DNA of 64,000 nucleotides from Pyrenochaeta sp. MPI-SDFR-AT-0127. Its lineage: Eukaryota; Ascomycota; Dothideomycetes; Pleosporales; Cucurbitariaceae. The notes under the pieces are model-generated. The model was not told where the DNA came from. It was given only the letters and a program-made list of their open reading frames with translations, and ran no database searches. Below are positions 44,528-55,497 of this stretch, in pieces. Made by a program: the position numbers and the translations under genes. The stretch's first letter is position 1; every line of letters begins with the position of its first letter. The stretch is taken from assembly GCA_020747015.1 (NCBI GenBank), contig JAGTJM010000017.1, positions 310,001 through 374,000 on the forward strand, written 5' to 3'.

Positions 44528-46313
44528 ATGTCGTCGGAAATACCAGTGGAAAAGGGGACGCCTCCAGCACCGTCTAGTGCATCAGAGTCAGATCTCGAAG
44601 TCGTTCCAGGAACGATCAATGAAAAGAGGCTGCTTCGAAAATTGGATCTAAGACTACTTCCTGCTGTCTCTATCCTGTACTTGCTTTCCTTCCTGGATCG
44701 CAGCAATGGTAAAACATAGTCCGAATTTATCATGTTGCAGAATACTGATTATCCATAGTCGCAAACGCCCGTATTGAGGGTCTCACGACCGATCTCAAAA
44801 TGACTGGCAACCAATATCTTACCGGCTTGACACTCTACTTTGTCGGTTACGTTTTGTTCGAATTGCCGTGCAACATCATCCTCAAGCGTACTACGCCCAA
44901 GTTTTGGCTGCCGTTAGTATTCCTGTTAAACTCGCATGTGTAATGTATACTGACCTCATCCTCTCATATTTAGCACTTTGACAATTGCATGGGGCATCGT
45001 TGCAACCCTTATGGGTGTTACACAAAACCTTGCAGGTTTCTTTGTTGTGCGATTCTTGTGAGTGCCGTGCTTTACATTGAAGTTACTTAGCTAAGTCTGT
45101 GATAGCCTTGGTGTTACCGAATCAGGTCTCTTTCCAGGAGTTGTGTATTATCTTTCCATGTGGTACAAGAGAAACGAGCGCCAGTACCGAATCTCGCTCT
45201 TCTTCAGTTGCGCCTCCCTTGCGGGAGCATTTGGTGGTGTAAGTTGGCATGTCTTTCGAACGTCAGTATACTAAGTTTTTCCAGATATTAGCATGGGGTA
45301 TCGCACACATGCGGAATGTTGGAGGGTATGCTGGTTGGAGATGGATTTTCATTTTGGTATGTACTAATTAACTAGTTTAGCTCTCAGTGAACTGATAACG
45401 CCGTAGGAAGGTCTGCTGACCATTGTTATTGCTATTGCTGCATATTGGTTCATATCAAACTACCCTGACACCGTCAGCTGGCTAAGCAAAGATGAGCGCG
45501 CGTTTATACAAGCTCGCTTAAAGGCCGACAGCGACTCAACAAACGAGGAGCAGTTCCGATGGGCTGATGTCTGGATTGCATGCAGGGATATCAAAGTCTG
45601 GCTCTATGGCCTGGGATTCCACACCATGAGTTTACCTCTGTATACCTTGTCTCTCTTTCTCGTAAGTGTCATCTCAATTTCTATTGAGAAATGTACTAAG
45701 ATTTCCTTAGCCTACTATTATCAAGGACATGGGATATACCTCCGCACAGTCCCAGCTTCTTACAATACCTCCGTATGCGGTCGCCACCCTATTCACAATC
45801 TTCTGGGCTATACTGTCAGAACGCTACGCTCGTCGTGCACTCTTCATCATAATCACGTCTTCTGTTGCCATCATCGGATATATTATTTTGCTCGCCAACA
45901 AAGATCCAAAGGCGCGTCCTGGTGTCTCGTACGTTGGGACTTTCTTCGCCGCCATCGGTATTTACCCTTCAGTCGCCCTCGTACTTTGTTGGCCAGCTAT
46001 CAATGTCTCTGGTCAGACGAAGCGTGCCACTGCAAACGCAATGCAGATCTCCATCGGCAACTTGGGCGCTGTATTAGGTACGCAGCTCTACCGACCCAAA
46101 ACCGCACCGAGATATGTTCTGGGACATTCGTTTGCTCTTGGATATCTCTGCTTGAATATCGTGGTGGTCAGTGCGCTGTGGTTCATTCTGAACAAAGAGA
46201 ATCGTGAAAAGGAACAACATTTGGTGGAACATCCTGAGACGGGAGGATTTCATGACACTGATGAGGACTTGAAACTGGGAGATAGACATCCGAGGTGGAA
46301 ATTCCAGGCTTAA
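44528..46313 (+). CDS. MFS transporter, anion:cation symporter (ACS) family
   Basis: Exons 44528-44708, 44759-44912, 44974-45057, 45106-45238, 45285-45356, 45407-45661 and 45711-46313 encode 493 residues with about 12 membrane helices. The helix 1 border LLSFLDRSNVANARIEGL, helix 2 GYVLFELPCNIILKR, helix 4-5 GVTESGLFPGVVYYLSMWY and NVGGYAGWRWIFILEGL are the signature blocks of the ACS family, which includes the nicotinate (Tna1), allantoate (Dal5) and pantothenate (Fen2) permeases. The N-terminal 45 residues and the C-terminal tail (GGFHDTDEDLKLGDRHPRWKF) are cytosolic. The substrate cannot be assigned; a carboxylate-bearing nutrient is the family norm. All six introns are short and keep phase. 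Confidence 0.92.
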
Positions 46314-47026
46314 GAGATGGAATGCTGGGCATGAATGCACGAATGATATCGAAAATTCTAGAGGGAAAGGGTATGGACCACTCGAGTAGGATCGTCCAAG
46401 TATTGTTGTTCAGATACTCAATGTGTAATGGTTGCACGCTAGTGGGGTCAGGTACAAATCTCCCTAAGCAAACACGAATCCTAAGCTATACCTTTCCTAG
46501 ATGTTAGGTCACTATTGATGTTCGCCTCAATTCGCCGGTTACTTGCGGACAGACATGCGCTCCGAATAATTGTACCGAACTCGCTCTTTGTTAAGAAAGG
46601 GCGCCATGCTCAGCACCGACGAGCCTATGACCACCAAGGCGCTTAACATTCTGGAGCTCTTCTTCCGACGACCAGTATTAGACCACACGTGCTATTTTCT
46701 TAGCTCAAATTCTTAGTTTTGAACTGGTGATGTCGCCCAAGCTTCGGGTGCTGATCTTCCAGTCACTAAGCGGCTTACTCAGCCTCTTGCACCAATCATT
46801 CTTTCCCCTTTCAGCCTTTTCACACGCGTCGCCTGGGCTCAACCCCGCAGCTGGGACCTGCCGAGCCAGGGCTACAACGTCCTGAAGGAGAGGCCCAAGA
46901 GGTCCAAGAGCACTGCCTCTCCTTCAGCGTCCGCTACATATTCTCGTCATTGGCAGGGACGGTACGGCCGAACATTGCACACAAGACATTTGAACCAAGG
47001 GTCCAGAAGATAGTGGCACTCAAGTC
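46314..47026. other. Intergenic region before the repeat-protein gene
   Basis: About 710 bases with no coding signal on either strand. Confidence 0.5.
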
Positions 47027-49033
47027 ATGGCGTCATACTTTGATTTACCGCCTCAGGGGAAGGCGACTTCTTCAGATATGAAAGGCGTACACGAGGAGGG
47101 GAGGAAGCAAATGGGAAGGACGAGCTTATTATCACCGGCAGTCATACAGCTTCTAGACGATTTGGGCGACGAGAGATCGGATAGCAGCAGCGAAGAAGGG
47201 AGTCTATCTGAAGAAGCCGACTTATCCAACATAAGCACTAAACCAAACAATTCGTCCCGGAAAGACCACCAGGAGACGCAATCACAGTGTCCTCAGACGC
47301 CTCCTGTGCCTTCCTCGTTATCGCCGAGAAGGGGTTCTCATCATTCATCTCCGAAAGGGTCAGGCCACGTCAAGCTGCCTCCGGAGCGTGCCGGCAGTGG
47401 AGGGTCTGCGAAACATAAGCATCCGCATATGGCACGATTTCACTCTCTTCGCAGCATGCTATTCTCTGCAAATCTTCAGGACAAAATGCAAACAGCCACC
47501 CAAGAAGACTGTCAGAGAGAAGAGGAGGCTGCAAATAAGTGGAAACACCAACACGAAAAGCGGCAGATGCACAGACCAAAAACGCCAGAGAAAGATGCTC
47601 AAGGGAAAGACGGATTAGTTCCCAGGATCAAGACTAGGATACGACGTATGACGAGCAGAGATTCCCCCACTATGGGACAAATCAGCGAGGATGAGGTCAC
47701 CAAATTCGACGACAACGCTTCCACTGCGAGTTCAGATGCCGAGGAAGAACAGTATCGTACGTCTCATAGGCAACGGGATGCAGACGAAGAGAGTATCAAT
47801 CATTCCGATGTAGAAGAATTAGTGCGATGGGTTAGCCGGCGAGATCCACCAAGCGATGGCGAAGCAAGGAAAAGCAAACTCGTTGAGCGGATTCAAGAAA
47901 GCAGTGGACATGAGAGCCTCGGTGAATCAGATGTTGAGGAACTGGTTCGATACGCCAGTAGACGTTCGGACACCAAGAATGAGCGCCAACGTTCTGGATA
48001 CAGCGACGTATCAACTGAATCCGACTCGGAGCTTGCAGTTCACTCATCTGAGGATGAAGACGCAGAAGACCTCGTTCGTTGGATATCGCACCGGGATGGC
48101 CCCCATGCAGGTCCTGTCCGCCGGAACCTGCAGACAGGAGATCTTGACTGGGAGGTAGAAAAGCACTACGATTCTGATGTCCCTGAGTTGGGTAGGTGGT
48201 TCAAGAGACATGATGGTACGAGCGGAGAGTCTGCAGTCACGACGCCTGCGCATGAGCGCCGAAATCCATTAGAAGAACCTGAGCGTGGAAGACCGAGGAG
48301 CCGTGCTGAGTCTCCAGTGATAGAGCAAAAAACACATCTCAGTCACGACGATGTCGATGAGCTCGTAAGATGGGTATCAAGGAGAGAATCCAAGCAAGGG
48401 GATGTTGGTAACGATGTTCAAGTAACAGAATTCCTGCAACAACAGCATGAGAAACAGCAACAGCTTGGAATGACTGTTGGCCAGGGCAGTTTATCTCACA
48501 GTGATGTCCAAGATCTCGTTGAACACGCAAGGAAACGGAGCGGTGATCAAGCTAGCGAGCCAACTCCATCACGGCCGAATGATGCTGAGACTGGCGACTT
48601 ACGAACACTGCGATCCTCTCAACCGGAAGTACAAGAACTGAAACAGGAGGAAGAAGAGAAGAAACAACAACTCGGCATGACCATCGACGAAGGCAGCCTA
48701 TCACATAGCGACGTGCAAGACCTCATCGACCATGTTAAAAGCCGGGAGACTAACCAAATCAGCCTGACCAAGATGGACCAATTGCATGTTGATGGCGTCC
48801 GTCCTCTCACAGGGAGGGAAAACGACGCTGCAGATTTCGCTGAGCAGCCGCACTTCCAGCCTTCGCGTGGCGAAAGCACGCAAATTGTCGATCGTGATTT
48901 CACTTTGACGACCAACGATGAAGAGAATGTCAAAACGAAGGAACAACTGGGAATGAAAGAGGGTCGCTCGGGCAGTTTGGGTCCTGAAGATGTCGATGAG
49001 CTCGTCAAGTGGGTCAGCCAGAAAGGTACTTAG
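47027..49033 (+). CDS. Disordered protein with eight DVxELVRWVSRR-type motifs, function unknown
   Basis: Intronless 668-residue, highly charged, Ser/Glu/Arg-rich protein that I cannot assign to a family. A short acidic-then-aromatic motif, consensus [S/D]-D-V-[E/D/Q]-[E/D]-L-V-[R/E/D]-[W/Y/H]-[V/A/I]-[S/K]-x-R, occurs eight times. The cores are near residues 261-272, 302-313, 345-356, 384-395, 442-453, 493-504, 562-573 and 655-666. A faded ninth candidate (PEVQELKQ) lies at 533-540. Outside the motifs the sequence is low complexity. A conserved-looking N-terminal part contains MARFHSLRSMLFSANLQDK (135-153) and RIKTRIRRMTSRDSPTMG (200-217). There is no signal peptide or membrane helix. The motifs look like short helices suited to binding repeated copies of one partner; this is inference. 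Confidence 0.85.
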   Translation: MASYFDLPPQGKATSSDMKGVHEEGRKQMGRTSLLSPAVIQLLDDLGDERSDSSSEEGSLSEEADLSNISTKPNNSSRKDHQETQSQCPQTPPVPSSLSPRRGSHHSSPKGSGHVKLPPERAGSGGSAKHKHPHMARFHSLRSMLFSANLQDKMQTATQEDCQREEEAANKWKHQHEKRQMHRPKTPEKDAQGKDGLVPRIKTRIRRMTSRDSPTMGQISEDEVTKFDDNASTASSDAEEEQYRTSHRQRDADEESINHSDVEELVRWVSRRDPPSDGEARKSKLVERIQESSGHESLGESDVEELVRYASRRSDTKNERQRSGYSDVSTESDSELAVHSSEDEDAEDLVRWISHRDGPHAGPVRRNLQTGDLDWEVEKHYDSDVPELGRWFKRHDGTSGESAVTTPAHERRNPLEEPERGRPRSRAESPVIEQKTHLSHDDVDELVRWVSRRESKQGDVGNDVQVTEFLQQQHEKQQQLGMTVGQGSLSHSDVQDLVEHARKRSGDQASEPTPSRPNDAETGDLRTLRSSQPEVQELKQEEEEKKQQLGMTIDEGSLSHSDVQDLIDHVKSRETNQISLTKMDQLHVDGVRPLTGRENDAADFAEQPHFQPSRGESTQIVDRDFTLTTNDEENVKTKEQLGMKEGRSGSLGPEDVDELVKWVSQKGT

Positions 49034-49636
49034 TTCTGGTCTGGCAGATTGTTCGTCTGGGAAAGATGCAGGAACTTTAGATCAAAGGTCTCTGTTGACA
49101 AGAGAACAATGGGATGGAAAAAAGACGATTGGCAAAATATATGTGGGACTTTTGGCGTGGCAGGATGCAGAGATGAGGCGTTTTTCTATAAATTCCAGAT
49201 TTTTGTTGCGTTCTAGCGTTTGCGATGTTACCCTATACATTTTTATTGTATTTTTTGATACTCTAATGAAATTCGGTTCCACACTGATCAAGAGGTTTCT
49301 GAGTTTCTCTTCTTTCTACGGACCGCACTCATTCATTTTTGAAATCTAGTTGCACCGCGGGAAATGTGGCGATAATGTCAATACCAACGATCAAAGGCCC
49401 TGTTGCATGCTTCAAGGTTATTCAAGGTTATTCAAGACTATGCAAGTTGTTCGATTAAGGGTAGAAGACAAGGTGAGACTCTTCCAATCAAGTACGGAGG
49501 TGGGCAAAAGAAAGCAGTCAATATTATCGCCTAGCGAGCGTGCAGTCAGTCTAAGTACATTACTGTCCCTATCCCTAACCAAGCCTAGACGCCTCCACCA
49601 TTAAATCAAGTCGTCATACAGTACATTAGTCACAAC
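49034..49636. other. Convergent intergenic region, no gene seen
   Basis: About 600 bases between the repeat-protein gene and the first subtilase. It includes a short direct repeat, ttcaaggttattcaaggttattcaag, near 49410-49435. Confidence 0.5.
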
Positions 49637-50954
49637 TCACTCCTCTGCGCCATTATAAGCCAGGAGGTTAACTGTACCCGCTGGCAAGGTAGACGGATCG
49701 ATCGCGCCCACGGTCGCCAACGCTTTGATGGTATCACAAAGAGTGTTGACATCTGCACCAAGGCCCAAAAGATATGCGCCCAAGCCAGCAATGTGCGGGG
49801 ATGCCATGCTCGTTCCAGAGATAGTTCTAGTGATGCCGCCAAGCCAGGTGCTGGTGATGTCAACACCGGGGGCGAAGATGTCGACTATGGTGCCATAGTT
49901 TGACCAGGTGATGCGTTTGTCGTCAATGGTTGTAGCTCCGACGGTGCAGACTGTGGGCTCAGAAGCTGGCGAGTAGAACGCAGCATCGTCGCCGGAGTTA
50001 CCTGCTGCCACAGCAAGGAACACACCTGAGGACACTAGTGCGGCGGCCTATGTGAAGTTAGTAATCTGACGCTGTGCGCGAGATGATGACGAGTGAGTCA
50101 CTTACCGCTTGGTTGATTGCAGTGCTCTTGCCGCCGCCAAGGCTCATGTTGGAAACGACACCCTTAGGGCACTCTCCGGCCGCTTTGCGAGACCTAGCAT
50201 CATTTTGAACAAATTGAATACCTCCAAGGACACCCGAAGTGGAGCCAGAGCCACCCGAGTTCAGTACTTTGACGGCGTAAAGCTTCGTCTTCTTGGCCAC
50301 GCCCCACGTCTCTGAGCCTATGGTTCCGGCAACATGGGTGCCATGGCCGTTACCGTCTTGGAGAGTGCCTTCCCCAGAAGTATCTGTGAGAAATTCCGCG
50401 CCTATGGAGTGGTCAGTGGTATCTACACAATGGAAGGGGCGAATACGCACGTGCTTCAAAGTCAGTGTGCTGGACTTCTATGCCTGTATCGATGACATAA
50501 GAGCATGTACCCTCTCCCGCACTGTCGTCATAGAGATAGGTTGTGTTACCCTTCTCACGGTGAGAAATGCGACCGAGTCCCCAAGTAGCATCAACCTGTT
50601 CAACCAGAACTGAAGCAAAGACCTTAGCATCTTGTTCGATATAATCGACCTGTGAATTGTTAGTGGTGTACTTGTTTGCCAGACTTCAGGACTTACTTGG
50701 CTCGAGACCTGAAGTTCAGCAAGTTCCTGATCGGACAAAGTACCAGCAAACCCACGGAATCCAGGGAGCGAGTACTCGAAATCAGGTGCCGTAGATATCG
50801 ACTTCTTGAGCTCGTCTTCGGCAAAGGTACTGACGTCGCCCTTGAGTTTGACGATATATTTCCCAGCAATCACATCGTCTCGTTTGGCCTTGGCCAAAGG
50901 TGAGGCAATAGCGGCGGGAAGCAGAGCAACTAGGACAGAGATATGCATCTTCAC
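49637..50954 (-). CDS. Secreted subtilisin-like serine protease (S8, proteinase K type)
   Basis: Exons 50954-50697, 50649-50451, 50401-50106 and 50047-49637 encode 387 residues. A signal peptide (MKMHISVLVALLPAAIAS) is followed by an inhibitor-I9 propeptide (KYIVKLKGDVSTFAEDEL to VDYIEQDA), and the mature enzyme starts near residue 100. The triad is intact: D140 in CSYVIDTGI, H172 in GNGHGTHVAGT and S331 in ISGTSMASPH. The oxyanion Asn lies in VAAGNSGDD. The family is extracellular and degrades protein, as in nutrition or host or insect cuticle attack. A TATA-like box lies about 116 bases upstream of the ATG. ATG 50948 is a possible alternative start. Intron positions two and three differ from the neighbouring subtilase. 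Confidence 0.95.
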
Positions 50955-53900
50955 AAAGGTAATATGTTGATGATCTGGTGAATCGAGATGTCAGAAATGT
51001 GAGAAGAGTTTGATGTTTGATCGGTTCTCTTTGACTCGAGATGCTGGTTTTTAACGGCACAAGTGATCCTTAAATATTCGAACTCGTGGTATTCGCGGCT
51101 GCGACGAAGGGCTTGGGATATGTGCTACATTGCCACCTTCCGAGTTCGTCGCCCCTGGAGGTGGTCAGCGTTGAGTCTGCATGTACGCAGTGTAACGCTT
51201 AACAGACCAAGATGAGGAACCCTGTATGGAGGGTACAGTGTCGTGGAAGCCCCCAACAGGAGTAGGAACCATGTCAGATTACGGTGACTGACAGACATCA
51301 CGTTGGTAGCTCATTCAAGCAAACATAGGCGAAACGTGGACCAGAGTTTGCCATAGTTGACAAGGGCCACCTCTGAACGGCCTTGGCTCTTATCAAATTC
51401 TCAAGCGTGCTTCGGTATGTGGACCACGACACACCATAGTGTCCAATAGCCCTGGCTGAAGTAGGCCCGAATATGGTCGCGGGATAGCGTGGGGCACTGG
51501 GGGATGGGGACGGGAGGATTCGGTAGGAGTTATTCTCTGGATGCTTTATGGCCGGCATTAGCGTACAGTAGTGAACTACTAAGGCAGACTGATGCCACTC
51601 ACCAACAGATGGAAGCCTCGCATGTCGTCAGGGGCTTAGCTTGCACTCTGCATTTGGAAGTCAGCAGTCAATACGATAACACACGTTGAAATCTGACATC
51701 TTCCGACTGTTCACACTCGGCAGTGACTTTGCTCATGTGGTTTAACTTCGCCTATCCGACCATGACATGCTTCCCTAACAAGAAATTACGATGACGGTGT
51801 GGTTGCTGCCAACTAAGAATGAACCCAGAATTATCGAATTATCGAAATGTACACCAAAGTGATCAAAACCGTACATCGTTACATGTGTTCGGTGCATGAT
51901 CAAAACAGCAGCCTATCACGAATGGTGAAAAAATGGAAATCATTGAGCAGTCTTATCGGCGCTGCAATGAATGCCTGCCGCGATGCTGCCTCATGAAAGC
52001 CAATAAGAGAAAATTTCTGAAGGCCTTCATGGACTGGAGGGTGCACCATGCAGGAGTTGGACGGCTGTCGGCCCATGCATGTAAGGTTCTGGCAGACCGG
52101 CAGTGGCGGCAGAAAGTTTGCGACTTGGAATAGCGTGTTGAGATGCAACGTCCTCGCTGGAGTATCAGGCATTCACACTAATGCAGACACCTCATACGCC
52201 AAGTTTGAGGTCGCGTGGATATACAGCGCAGAGGGTGTCGAAGTGGGGGGTGTGTCTTGTGAGCCGGTCTCGCTCAAGCTTACACGCGTTGGGCCGTGCG
52301 CAAGGATATATTAGCCATGACCGTTTGTCCGGGAGAGCATGGTGACGATCTGTGTGATTCGGGGTACTCCGTCAGCAGCAGGATCCGCTGAAATGATAAG
52401 CAATGTGACCTCATATATCGCATCATCCTATTGGAAAACACGTAAGATCTCGACCGGACACGGGGATAAGTACCTACCTCAACAAGTCGCGCTTCCGATC
52501 AGAATGGTTTGTTCAAGTGCATGTCAAGACCATATATGAAGAATATACATGAGAGTATTTGAAGCAATGCTGTGGGAGAATGCCTCTTAAGTACGCGTAC
52601 AGCGAAAGGGGGCTGCTGGGCGAAACGGGGTGTATAGAGCCAGTGATGTCTCAGTTCAACCAGAAGCTGATACTGGTACTGAGCAGTGTGGTCGGTGGCA
52701 ATGAATCCCAACAGGCATCGGAAATGGAGCTATGGTCGAGAGCGTTCTGCGTCAAGCACATTCGGCAGAGTATCGAAAATTCATTGTTGTGGAAGTCGAA
52801 TGCTGCACCCAAAATACCTTTTGGAGTGGAATAGGACATGATCGGCGGGTGGGCTTCTATAGGCATCAAAGCTGAGAGCTAATAAGCTTGCCATGGCTTT
52901 TTCCAATGTTATCAGTTCCAGTAATGATCTTCTAGAAATCCTGCTGGGAAAATAGGTAACCCGGCAAGGCGTAAGTATTACCCCATCATGAAGTGTCCGT
53001 AGTCCGGGGACTCCCAGCTTGATACAGTGTAAACGAGATTCCGGTTGTGCCGAGAAATTGTTTGGTTGATGATATCGAATGTACGCGGAGGAGTTTCCCA
53101 CAAGTCAGGGCAGCTAGAGGTCCCTTGATGGAAGACTGGGCCATGAGTTCTGGAAAACACCACTGTACACTGCAAAGAATAATCGCAAGACCTCTAGCGA
53201 CCCCCAAAGGCCCGCAACGCTGCGTAGGCTGTCAGCGCATAGGAACAAAACCTTCCCAGTTCATACACCTTTCCAATAAACCTTTCGTCACCTTGCATGA
53301 GTATGGCCAGGGCTTGTTGCTGGATTTCACCGGACGAACCGCTTGAAAACAGCCGAAGAAATTATACACTGATGCTCGTGTTGGCTCCCTCGTATCGTGT
53401 AGAACGGTGCTCCAAAGGGAAGGTAAGTGAGATGGGAAGCTGCGAGCCGTGACGTCTGCTCAAGGACGAAGAATTGCTCGGGACGGACGCGAGGTGATCC
53501 TATGAACTTATAAGTCCGCGGTGCCTGCTATCGCGCAAGCGCATGTGAGCTTCGCTGCAGCTGCTTCGCGTCCATTGCGCGTCTATTGGCGAGCAGCAAC
53601 GGCAGTCTGACCTCGTCAGGTTCAAGCATTGCCATTCCTAAAAGCCACGATAAGCACCACGGTCATGTCCCGGTAATAACGATTGAAACGATTCGTGGAG
53701 GAAGAATGCCGTCCGCAAAGGTGTCAGGCGCTTTCAACAGGCCATTTGCGGGCGTGTGGCCTCCATGTTGGTGGTTATTTCGAGGAATTTCACAGTGGTG
53801 TGTTGCACATGTTCGGTTCGACTCTCAGCTTAGTCTCCGCTCAGTGGATCTCCTGAGATCCAGGCTGTCGTTCAACCTAGCTGTCCTCCTTGTTCAATCT

Positions 53901-55497
53901 GACTCAAGTACGAGGTAAGCTTGGCCACCACAACTAAGGCATTTTTGCGATCACAAATGCCTAATGGACGTTCTACCAATCGATGTTCTGGCTGAAGGCT
54001 CATCTCGAGGTCACGCCGGGCATTCGTATCGTATCGAGCCACAAACTCGCATCAAAGGTTAAGTGACATTCTTTATGCCTCAATTGATATATGAAGATGA
54101 TATAGATACGGAGGACGAGTCGTGAGGGCACTTGCGCGCGGGAAAAGCAAACGTAAATACGGAGGCGCATTCTCCATATGAAGATCTCCACCTCAAGCGT
54201 CCGTGCGCGACGCGGAAAATGTGATCGCCCCCCGCTCAGCCGACATCATATTAAACCATAATTTGTTTTCATCAGCTTGTGGCGCCTTCAGGCACGGCAG
54301 AGCCTCTCCGTTGGCGGAACTGCCGTTGATCAGCCATACTTATCCAATCGCGAAGCACGTTCATCCTGTTCCCGGCAACCAGGAACAATGAGAACTTGAG
54401 GGGAACCTTCAACAATGTGGAGAGCCTGTGTGACCATGCAATGTGGAGGGTTGAGAAATCCATGAGGGTTAGACCCAGGGCATGAGGGACCCTGATGATG
54501 GTGACTATATGGAGCACAGGGGTCGAAAGAGCTTGTTTCAACGCACAGTGGCTTTTGGGCCACAATCAAAGTATCACGAACAGAGTGCTATTTGAATGCT
54601 TTTGCCATGCCTCATCAAGATAAAAGCAACCCAGATGACTTTTCCCCTTCCTTACTCGTCGGCTGTTCAACTGCCGATAGTTTCAAAGGAGAGATCAACC
54701 TAACACATAACTCAATGCCTGGCTATATTCAGTGCGCAGAGCAAGGGGCTATCTGGCACGAAATCACATCCAGCGAAGGTCGCGTCGCGACAATACGATT
54801 GGTTCTAGGCTCGCCTTCTGCTAGCTCCTTCAAGATGAAATTCTGCATCTATCAACGCACCGGAATAGTCACAAATGAACGGAATGACACCTCTCATGAG
54901 CTCAACGGCCACCAACTCGGTTGCAGCTGAAAAGAAAAAGGCACTGTACGACTTTATCCAGGATGATAACGGTCGTTGTGCGACAGTCTATGTGATGTTG
55001 TCGCACAGCTAAGCGATCCAGGGTCGCGCGGTGGTAGTGCCAATTCCGTTTGCGTACAGACTATCCCCCTTATGCTCATATGGGGAAACCACCGTTCCAT
55101 GATACAGTGCAACCTGCTATTGAGATTTCACAGCCGTGCGCTGTAATACTAGCTGCATGTTCATGATGGAAAACACAGCAGCGGGCCATAGGCCCATCGA
55201 GAACGAGCAAAGTGGACCAGCCTCTAGCTTTCGTTGCACTTCACAATACTAGGAGATGAGGGCATATACAAGTAGAGATTGAGAAAAAGATATTCATTTT
55301 GCGAATACTAGAGACTAGTACTACGACTAAAATGCTACCATAGATAAATGCATCCTCCACCATGCGAACAAACAATCATGACTTCGTAAGGAAAGAAGGC
55401 AAGAGGCTCGCCTAGCTCTATAATCTCCACTCCAGTTTCTTTAACTCAGGTTTCGATACAGAAAATGCTCGCCAATAAACAGGAGATAGTGAATCGC
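50955..55497. other. Gene-poor stretch between two subtilase genes
   Basis: About 4.5 kb. Apart from the promoter of the first subtilase at its left end and the 3' flank of the second at its right, I find no frame with a domain, signal peptide or credible splice structure. The longest ATG-started fragment on the plus strand (54607-54930, 107 residues) is unsupported. No transposon ends or long repeats are visible by eye, and the base composition is not extremely AT-rich, so strong RIP is not obvious. Confidence 0.5.
51070..51076 (-). promoter_or_regulatory. Candidate TATA box of the first subtilase
   Basis: TATTTAA on the minus strand, 116-122 bases before the ATG at 50954. The spacing nearly equals that of the TATATAA before the second subtilase. 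Confidence 0.45.

Noticed and set aside
53800..53835. ggttcgactct, a good B-box match
   Set aside because: No T-arm pairing and no A box upstream, so not a tRNA gene.
54607..54930. 107-residue plus-strand frame in the gene-poor block
   Set aside because: It starts with a true ATG but has no signal peptide, domain or flanking exon. Chance length is plausible.
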